From NCBI GenBank assembly GCA_964615975.1, contig CAZTTH010000022.1, positions 1 to 57,620 of the forward strand: 57,620 nt of DNA, in the 5' to 3' direction. Of the stretch, positions 19,702 through 27,900 are shown piece after piece; the stretch's first letter is position 1; each line of letters starts with the position of its first letter. The position numbers and the translations under genes are program-made. The notes under the pieces were generated by a model. That model saw only the letters and a program-made list of their open reading frames with translations. It made no database searches and was not told the DNA's origin. Source of the DNA: CAZTTH01 sp964615975 (lineage in GTDB: Bacteria; Verrucomicrobiota; Lentisphaeria; JABSQK01; JAJFLO01).

Positions 19702-19993
19702 TCAGTCGCAAAACCAATCATATTGTGATTGATTTTAATTGCGTTGAATATTCCCCGGGTACTGAGCCCTGAGCCAGGTAATCTCAGATTCCAGGGAGCG
19801 GGACTGCAAAAGACATACATAGCAGAGAAATCAAATGGCGAAAACCTGATGATGATTAGTCGCTTATCCTCCAACTTCCACGACAAATAAAAAGAATTTC
19901 TGGACGATCTGAGCCATTCGTTTACATTGGCCCAATCCAAAATCAGCAATCGAAAATTGGGTTGCGGCTATGCTGCCCTGGTATAACTCCCGC
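19702..19993. repeat. intergenic repeat-derived region between convergent genes
   Basis: About 290 bases between two convergent genes. Positions 19857-19990 align, essentially without gaps over the last 113 bases, with 47901-48033. Positions about 19808-19860 resemble 52390-52447. It therefore looks like a composite of dispersed repeat modules. A 97-codon minus-strand frame (19656-19949) crosses it but overlaps the fusion gene and is not credible. Confidence 0.6.
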
Positions 19994-22726
19994 CTATCGT
20001 TCAATGCCATCGGATTCATTCGTCACGGGACTTGACTGGTTACGATCCAAAACCATTTGCAATTTCATCGCTAATTCCCGCACCCGCGGTTCGCGGACAA
20101 TACTGTAATGATAACCGTTGATTGAAATGACCTCAATCCCCCCCAGCGCCAACTTATTCCATCCCAAATCCCAATCATGTGAATGGAAAAAGGGCCGTGT
20201 CCGGGCACGAAACAACGTCACCTGACCGGCATAAGGCAGGAGTTTGTATTGGCGGAGCGCTTGAAAATTAATCGCCATCAACGCCTGGATATTGGGGGAA
20301 TATTTATCGGGATTGAGGACATCTTCCAATTCATGACAAAATTTTTTCGTCCCCCGACGATGCATCAGCAATTTCACCCATTTATAAAAATCCTTCAGGG
20401 TTCGGCGCACGCGTTGTGGAAATCGAATCGTGAGATTTTTATCAGTATCCAGAAGATCGTCCCTTAACCAGCGGGGGAGATTGGTTAAGAAACCAGGAAT
20501 ATGGTGAATAAAGTAAGGGATAGAACTGAGCAGGTAGCGACGTTCGGTGGCGGCATCGATTATGATGACGGTCACCATTTTTCGCCCCTGGGCGAATAAT
20601 TGCCGTGCCATTTCATATGCCACCCGCGCGCCCCATGACCACCCAACAAGAACGAAGGGCACCTCAGGGAGAACCTGATTTAATTCATGGATGTAATATG
20701 CCGCCATTTCCTCGATACTGGCAAGCGGATGATTCATTTCACTGCATCCCGGCGATTGAATGCCATAAACCGGCTGATCGGGCGCCAGATATGGAACAAA
20801 GCGATGACAATACAAGGCATCGCCACTGATGCCATGCAAAAAAATCAAAGGCGGCTTGTTGCCCTGAATTCGAATCGGGATGATCGACGACCATGAATGC
20901 GATTGCTCCTGCAGCAGACCAGCAAATTGAGCTATCGTCGGATTTTCATAAAGCGCGGAAACTGGCAATCGTGTCCGCCAGCATGCCTCGATTTGAGCAT
21001 AGAGATCGAGAATCAAATAAGAGTCTCCGCCGCGCGCGAAGAAATTGTCAGTTACTCCAATCGGATGTATCGACAACAATTTTTCCCAGATTGCCTGCAA
21101 CGCGCTTTCACAAGGATTACGCGGCAGAATGAGATTCCGCTCAAATGGCAATTCTTCACCCACTCGGGCGCTTAATGCCAGGCGGTCAACTTTTCCATTC
21201 GCCAATAGCGGTATCTCAGGTATCAGTAAATATTTATGCGGCAACATATAATCAGGAATATACTGCCGCAAATGGCGGTGGATGGCGCTGATGGTCAACG
21301 CTTTGTTCTGTTCAGCCACCACATAGGCGAGCAATATCGGCTCAGCCTCCTCCTCCGAGATGCTGCTGACAACGGCGTGTTCAATCCCGGGAAATGACAA
21401 TATATGAGCTTCCACTTCCGCTAAATCAACGGTATATCCACGTATCTTGACGCGGAAATTTTTTCTCCCAACATAAACCATAGCTCCATCCGCGTTCAAT
21501 CGTCCCAGATCACCAGTATGATGACAATATATTTGACGCGTGTGATCGACAAGCTTGAAATCCGTGGCGGTTAAATCCGGACGACGCCAATATCCGTGGG
21601 CGGTGGAAAGGCTTTGCACAATGATTTCACCCACCTCACCCGGCCCTGCTGGCGCCCCGGTTTCATCAACCAGCGCCACCTGCTTTTCAGGCAAGGGAAA
21701 ACCAATGGGAACTGATCCCCCCTTAATAACGCTGTCAGGGTCGATGAAGTAACAACAGATCATCCCGTTTTCATTGTTCGAATACGTATTGCACAACTGA
21801 CAGGAAGAAGGAAAAAATTGTTGAAACATTGCCACATCCCGGGCAATGACCGTTTCACTTGCCAACCGCACCAAGCGCAGATGCGGCAGAGCCAAACAAG
21901 TCGTCAATTGCGAGACCAGGCGGCGGTAGATCGAGACACTCATCATCATGACAGTAATTTCGTGACCTTTTAACCACTCAAATATCCCGCTCAGGCATGT
22001 GCGTTTGAGATCATAAGAATACAATGTGCTGCCACATAAAATCGCCAGCAGGATGTTATACAATGCCTGTCCGGTGGCATGAGCAAAGAGGGTCAGGCGA
22101 TCATGGTGATCTATATGTAATAATTGAGCGCGCACGGAAATGTCATGAAGTATTTGTCGGTGGGTGTGGGGCACCCCCTTGGGTTGACCGGTGGAACCGG
22201 AAGTATAGGTGAGTGAAGCCAGGGTATCGGGGGTTATATGCGGCGACAGGACGAAGTCATCAGGATTAGAAGAAAGTCCGGCGACAGTCAGAATTCGCGC
22301 TCCAGGGGGGATGATATTTTCAACTTGCTGCCGGAGACATTCATCCGTCAATACCACCAAAGCCTGACTATCCTGGAGGATATTTTGAATCCTTGCCGGG
22401 GGATTATCCGGATCGAGTAAAACAAATGCTTTTCCTGCTTTCAAGACCCCGATCATGCCACTAACAACGGCTATTCCCCGGTTGAAGTACATGGCGATGG
22501 GGTCGCCATTAAGGCTATCATCCTGTCGCCATAATGCTCTGGCGATGGAATTAGACTGGAGATCGAGTTGTTCGTAGGTAATTTGATCATCATTGGAACA
22601 TACCGCCAAACGCTGGGGGAATTGTCGAGCGATCTGCTCGAATCTAGCCCCAATACTGCCCTCGCGAACGGACTCGGGGAAGGGACTAAACTCATTCGCG
22701 GGATGTAAACGATGTTGAGATTTCAT
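19994..22726 (-). CDS. NRPS-like adenylation-carrier-thioesterase (A-T-TE) enzyme
   Basis: A 910-residue single module. The adenylation domain (about 25-520) has A3 LTYTSGSTGQPKG (173-185), A7 HTGDLGRL (403-410), A8 RKNFRVKIRGYTVD and Lys512 in NGKVDR. The carrier domain has Ser569 in GGDSYL for phosphopantetheine. The thioesterase (about 620-895) has Ser697 in GWSWG and a likely His in NGYHYS. There is no condensation domain. The A4 region reads FAHATGQALYN, lacking the Asp that anchors alpha-amino groups in canonical modules, so the substrate may be a keto, hydroxy or aryl acid. Bacterial and fungal A-T-TE enzymes of known function self-condense aromatic keto acids, but the product here is unknown. 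It is convergent with the dehydrogenase/fusion operon. No phosphopantetheinyl transferase or transporter is adjacent. Confidence 0.92.
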   Translation of the reverse strand: MKSQHRLHPANEFSPFPESVREGSIGARFEQIARQFPQRLAVCSNDDQITYEQLDLQSNSIARALWRQDDSLNGDPIAMYFNRGIAVVSGMIGVLKAGKAFVLLDPDNPPARIQNILQDSQALVVLTDECLRQQVENIIPPGARILTVAGLSSNPDDFVLSPHITPDTLASLTYTSGSTGQPKGVPHTHRQILHDISVRAQLLHIDHHDRLTLFAHATGQALYNILLAILCGSTLYSYDLKRTCLSGIFEWLKGHEITVMMMSVSIYRRLVSQLTTCLALPHLRLVRLASETVIARDVAMFQQFFPSSCQLCNTYSNNENGMICCYFIDPDSVIKGGSVPIGFPLPEKQVALVDETGAPAGPGEVGEIIVQSLSTAHGYWRRPDLTATDFKLVDHTRQIYCHHTGDLGRLNADGAMVYVGRKNFRVKIRGYTVDLAEVEAHILSFPGIEHAVVSSISEEEAEPILLAYVVAEQNKALTISAIHRHLRQYIPDYMLPHKYLLIPEIPLLANGKVDRLALSARVGEELPFERNLILPRNPCESALQAIWEKLLSIHPIGVTDNFFARGGDSYLILDLYAQIEACWRTRLPVSALYENPTIAQFAGLLQEQSHSWSSIIPIRIQGNKPPLIFLHGISGDALYCHRFVPYLAPDQPVYGIQSPGCSEMNHPLASIEEMAAYYIHELNQVLPEVPFVLVGWSWGARVAYEMARQLFAQGRKMVTVIIIDAATERRYLLSSIPYFIHHIPGFLTNLPRWLRDDLLDTDKNLTIRFPQRVRRTLKDFYKWVKLLMHRRGTKKFCHELEDVLNPDKYSPNIQALMAINFQALRQYKLLPYAGQVTLFRARTRPFFHSHDWDLGWNKLALGGIEVISINGYHYSIVREPRVRELAMKLQMVLDRNQSSPVTNESDGIER

Positions 22727-22882
22727 AGTGATACGCAGATGAATCCATAAATATTCGGTGAACTTTTGTCATATCCCAATTATCCCGTCGTTTCTTCCTT
22801 TAGCAAATAACTAAATCACAAATCCTGATCCGGCAATTGGGTTTATCCACATGGTCGGTTACAATATGCACTATCAAGATCG

Positions 22883-22953
22883 AATGTGTTTAACGTCGGC
22901 TGGAGTCCAGTCCAGCATTGATTCCCCTCAATGATTACGCTAAATACATACTC
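22883..22953 (+). repeat. dispersed modular repeat, copy 1
   Basis: Contains GATTCCCCTCAATGATTACG and flanking TTTAACGTCGGCTGGAGTCC. The same module occurs in reverse orientation at about 29962-29998 and in forward orientation at 52180-52230. It lies between the NRPS-like gene and hemL, near where both promoters should be. Confidence 0.8.
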
Positions 22954-23008
22954 AAGATCAGCCATTGTTCTGATCACTGTTATTACCCCCTAGATCATGG
23001 AGTCTGAA

Positions 23009-24274
23009 ATGCCGAATTCGGAAAAATTATACCAACGCGCTCAAAAAGTCATACCCGGAGGAGTTAACAGTCCGGTACGTTCATGGAATTCAGTGGGAGG
23101 AACACCATTACACCTGGCCAGCGGCAGCGGCGCCCGCATCTGGAGCGTTGAAGGCAAGGAGTTGATCGATTTCTGCGGTTCCTGGGGTCCCCTGATACTG
23201 GGACACTCCGATCCGACAGTGGTAACCGCGGTGAGAGAGGCGGCAATACTCGGATTATCCTTCGGCGCCAGCACCAGGAATGAAGTTGAATTGGCTGAAT
23301 TGCTGGTTGAACTCATACCTTCGGTCGCAATGGTGCGTCTGATGAGTTCGGGCACCGAAGCAGTGATGACCGCCATTCGTCTGGCCCGCGGTTACACTGA
23401 GCGCAGCAAAATCCTCAAATTCAGCGGTTGTTATCACGGGCACTCCGACTCCATGCTGGTGTCTGCCGGCAGCGGGTTATTGACCGGCGGCATAGCCTCC
23501 TCCGCCGGTGTTCCCACTGCATTGGCACAGGAAACCTTGGTCGCGCCTTACAATGATCTAAAAACCGTCGAAGCGCTGATTGCTACCTATGGCCGACAAC
23601 TGGCTGCCATTATTGTTGAACCCCTGGCCGGCAATATGGGACTGGTAAAACCGGCACCCGGTTTTTTAGCCGGGTTGCGTGCGATGACCGGGGACTGCGG
23701 GGCATTGTTGATTTTTGATGAAGTCATCACCGGTTTTCGGCTCGCGCCAACAACCTATGGCGCATTGTGCGGCATCACACCCGACCTGTCATGCCTGGGA
23801 AAAATCATTGGCGGGGGAATGCCGATCGGCGCGGTGGCAGGCCCCACCGCGATTATGAGCAAGCTGGCGCCTCTTGGACCAGTGTATCAGGCGGGCACGC
23901 TCAGTGGGAATCCGGTGTCGGTCGCCGCGGGATTGGCGACCCTGAGAAAGCTGACCCTGGATAATCCATATCCCCGCATCGAGAAACTAGGCAAAATCTT
24001 ATCCACAGGCATCGCGGCAACTCCGGGCGCATTGGGCAATCGTTTTCACAGTGTTCATGCCGGCGGCATGTTTACTATTTTCTTCGCACCGGGACAATTA
24101 GACAATCTCGATCAGATTAAAAATTGCCGCCTTGATGAATATGCCCGCTTCTTTCATTATATGATCGCCCGCGGTTTCTACCTGCCGCCCTCGCAGTTTG
24201 AAGTTGGCTTCATCTCCGCCGCTCATACAGAAGCGGACATTCAAGCTTTCATCCAAGCCATCCATGAGTTTTAA
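23009..24274 (+). CDS. hemL: glutamate-1-semialdehyde 2,1-aminomutase (HemL)
   Basis: A PLP enzyme converting glutamate-1-semialdehyde to 5-aminolevulinate in the C5 route to tetrapyrroles. At 421 residues it matches the family. Diagnostic features are IPGGVNSPVRSWNSVGGTP near the N-terminus, GSWGPLILGH, the phosphate-binding SSGTEAVMTAIRLARG, DEVITGFR, the PLP lysine in GKIIGGGMPIGA and YQAGTLSGNPVS. An ATG at 22997 is in frame, but GGAG lies 6 bases before the ATG at 23009, and MPNSEKLYQRA is the natural start. Other heme genes are not in the window. It appears to be a normal housekeeping gene beside the unusual 16.5-22.7 kb locus, and a role in that locus is not required. Confidence 0.96.
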   Translation: MPNSEKLYQRAQKVIPGGVNSPVRSWNSVGGTPLHLASGSGARIWSVEGKELIDFCGSWGPLILGHSDPTVVTAVREAAILGLSFGASTRNEVELAELLVELIPSVAMVRLMSSGTEAVMTAIRLARGYTERSKILKFSGCYHGHSDSMLVSAGSGLLTGGIASSAGVPTALAQETLVAPYNDLKTVEALIATYGRQLAAIIVEPLAGNMGLVKPAPGFLAGLRAMTGDCGALLIFDEVITGFRLAPTTYGALCGITPDLSCLGKIIGGGMPIGAVAGPTAIMSKLAPLGPVYQAGTLSGNPVSVAAGLATLRKLTLDNPYPRIEKLGKILSTGIAATPGALGNRFHSVHAGGMFTIFFAPGQLDNLDQIKNCRLDEYARFFHYMIARGFYLPPSQFEVGFISAAHTEADIQAFIQAIHEF

Positions 24275-24956
24275 GGGATTATCCGCCGCGGCTGCCAGAC
24301 CAGTGCAACTGCGAGCCAGAACAAAAATCCGCAGCAAACAACTCCGGATCATGCCCTTCGTGATTAAGACGCAACTATCCCAACAGCTGTTATACTCATC
24401 GTCTTCGAGTTTTCGAAAATTCAACATTGAACAGTAGTTGGAAGTAAGGCACGATCAGTGCCGTGAGCGACAATGCATGCACGCCTAAGAACGCCACTAA
24501 TCGTGGCTTACTACGAACGTCTACTCCCAAAATTATGAGATGATCGTTTTTCGCAATCTCGATGATAAAAGGTATATCTCGCAGGCGCAGGCTCCAAGTA
24601 TTTGAGCGCATCTCGCTTTACCGTTTGAATTCAGTCCGCGCTTGAACAGTTTCGCCTGACACGTCTGTCCCGCCGACAGGGTGCAGACCAGCTGTTGCCG
24701 ATCGACCATGGGGGATCAACGTTGCGTTTGTCACTGTCAATCCGAACTTGACGGGAATCAGATCCCATGGCCTCTGTCGGAGGTTCACCACGTTATGGCG
24801 CTGTATTTTATCGTATTGGGGTGTTATTTTAAAAAACACTATGGTCAATCAGATATCTGCATAAAACATTATGGAATCAATACTTGTCATATTTCAAATC
24901 TATGTAAGTTTAAACTAGGTAAATTTTGAATCATCTTTATTTAATTTCCAATTCTG
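24275..24956. other. 682-base intergenic region without a recognised gene
   Basis: Several short frames exist (minus 24396-24611, minus 24618-24848, plus 24681-24929), but none resembles a known family or has a good start. A small hairpin GGCACGATCAGTGCC lies at about 24446-24460; a related GGCACGAAAGTGCC occurs near 57461. The region may be decayed coding sequence or a regulatory leader for the following kinase. Confidence 0.4.
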
Positions 24957-27900
24957 ATGTATGACGATGAAATCATAGCTAAACTGCGGCGATTTTCTTA
25001 TCTTGCGAGTATACTGACAGTCGCAATTGGTTTGCTGGTCATGGCCGGCTGGATGTTCGATATCCGTGTTCTCACCAGTATTCTGCCCAATTATGTGACG
25101 ATGAAGCCCAATACTGCCGTGGGGCTGGCGCTGGCCGGTTTGTCCTTGTGGTGCTGGCATCGGGTCGACATCCATCCCCGTCTATCCCTGGCAGCTTATC
25201 TCTGCGCGGTCATACCGTTTCTTCTTGGGGTATTGACGCTCGCGGAATACCTGCTCGGCTGGAACCTGGGCATTGATCAACTGTTTTTCAAAGAGTCGGC
25301 TCAGGCAATCGGCACCGTATTTCCCGGAAGAATGGGGGCGAATACTGCCTTGTGCCTGACCCTGCTGGGAACATCTCTGTTCCTCTTTCATGGCCCCATA
25401 ATGGGGGAAAAATTTCATGAATATCTGGCTCTGAGTGCGGCATTGATTGGATTCATGGGATTGATCGGATACGCCTTTGATGAACACGCGTTTTATGCAG
25501 TGGTTTCAGCTACCCAGATGGCGCTGCACACCGCGGCTGCCATCCTGCTGCTTGGCATTGCCATACCGTGCGCCCGCCCTGGAGAAGGGGTATTGGGACT
25601 CGTTGTAAACAAATCTCTGGGGGGGCAGATGACGCGGTACTTTCTTCCCGTGATAACCATTGCCCCTCTGAGTCTTGGCTGGCTGCGACTTGCTGGCCAA
25701 CGCGCCGGTTATTATGATAATGAATTCGGGGTTTGCATAATGATACTTTCATGTACTCTGGTGCTGCTGATCATCACCTGGCGGATCGGCAGGGCTTTGC
25801 AACGAACCGATGAAGAGCGGATTCGCCTCGAACAAGAATCAACCCGGGAACGCAATCAGCGTGAACAGGAATTGCGCCAAAGAGGAGAAGAAATACAACA
25901 GATAAACGACTCTTTGCGAGATCAAATTCACCAACGCCAACAGGCGGAAACAGCGGTGCAGGCGAGCGAACGAATCTACCGCGACTTTATGAACGGATTG
26001 CCGGTGGCTGCGTATGTCACGGATGCTGACGGCAGGATCACACTTTATAATCCCGCGGCAGCCGCTTTGTGGGGGCGCCACCCCAAGCCGGATGATAAAT
26101 GGTGTGGATCACACCATTTATTCACCAAGGATGGTACTCCCCTGCCGCACGATCAATGTCCCATGGCGGTGGCTATCCAGGAAAATCGCAGGATTCAAGC
26201 AGTTGAAACGGCAGCGCAGCATCCTGACGGCACACGCATTCAATTTCTCGCTTATGCCACACCTTTTCGCAATGATGCCGGTGTCCTGATTGGCGCCATG
26301 AATGCGATGGTTGATATCACTGAGCGCATGGAAGCGATAAAAGCTGTTAGAGAAAGCGAAACGCGTTTACGTACCATTATCAATGCGGAACCGGAATGTA
26401 TCAAGATCATTTCATGTGATGGGAAATTATTGGAGATGAACGCGGCGGGATTGGCGATGCTGGAAGCGGATTCCCTGAATGCGGTGATACAACATGGCCT
26501 TCTCGAGTTTGTCAAGCCGCCATTCCGTTCTCCATATAAACAACTGCTAGAACAAGTCATCAAGGGTGAAAACGGCACACTCCAATTCGAAGTCATCGGC
26601 TTGAAAGGCTCCCATCGCTGGCTGGAGGTTCATGCGGTTCCACTGCGCGATGACAGGGATAAAATTTACGCGGTGTTAGGCGTCACTCGAGACATCACCA
26701 GACAACTCCAGGCGGAGATCGCATTGCGCGATAATGAAGAACGTCTGCGCCTGGCATTAGAGGCGGGGAAAATGGGCTCATGGGTCTGGGACATACCGGA
26801 GAACCGCTCTTTCTGGAACCATTACGAATACAAATTGTTGGGGTTGCCAGTTGGCACTGGTGAAGTCGATACCAATTTGTTTTTTCAGTATGTGTATCCG
26901 GAGGATCTGCCACGCTTGCGGCAGATTTTGCAAGAATGCATTGACCAGATAAAACCCTTCAAACATCATTTCCGCATTGTCCGCGCCGATGGTGCCATCC
27001 GCTGGTTGTCCGGCCGTGGTCAGGTATTTAGCGATGCGCCAAGCGGAAAAGCACGGCAGATGATGGGAATTAATTTTGATATCACGGATAGCAAACTGGC
27101 AGATGAAGCGATGCGTACGAGCACGGAGCAACTGCGCCTGAAAACCGAGGAACTGAACACCAGATTGCGGCAGCAGGAAGCAGTCGCCACACTCGGGGAG
27201 TGGGCCTTGCAAATGACTGACGTCGATAAGTTTCTCAATCAGGTGATCGAGATCGTGAGTCAGTTTTTTGAAGCCAACTTTTGTAAAATTTTAGAACTTC
27301 AACCCGATAACCAGTCATTACTGCTGCGCGCTGGCTGCGGTTGGCATGAAGGGCTGGTTGGAACGGCAATAGTATCAGCGGGGGAGACTTCTCAAGCGGG
27401 TTATACGCTGCAGTTGAATCGTCCAGTAATTGTCGATGATATGGCCAGCGAAAAACGCTTCAGCGGTCCCGCTTTGCTGCATGATCATGGCATCGTCAGC
27501 GGAGTGAGTGTGGTCATCCCGGGGAGGATGGGGCCATTTGGTGTATTGGGCACCCACACCCGATATCATTATAAATATAATGACGATGACATTTTCTTTC
27601 TCCAAAGCGTGGCCAATATCGTCGGAGATTTCATTGAAAGGCAGAGACTCGAAAGTCAGTATCAGGTTTTGGTTCAAGGAATGCAGGATTACGCGATTTT
27701 TCTGATCTCGCCAGCCGGTATCATCACCACGTGGAACACCGGCGCTGAGAACATAACCGGATATCATGCCAACGAATCCATCGGTCAAAATGTTGCGCTC
27801 CTTTATACACCCCATGATCGTGAGAGCGGCCATCCTCATAGCGACCTGCAAGCAGCGGATATTGCAGGTAAAACAGAACGCAAAGGCTGGCGGCAACGCC

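Noticed and set aside
19656..19949. 97-codon minus-strand frame between convergent genes
   Set aside because: It overlaps the fusion gene's end and lies mainly in repeat-derived sequence. The corresponding frame in the second repeat copy is not maintained.
22883..22953. Possible CRISPR array from the repeated modules
   Set aside because: The modules are not regularly spaced, no spacers of constant length are seen and no cas genes are present.
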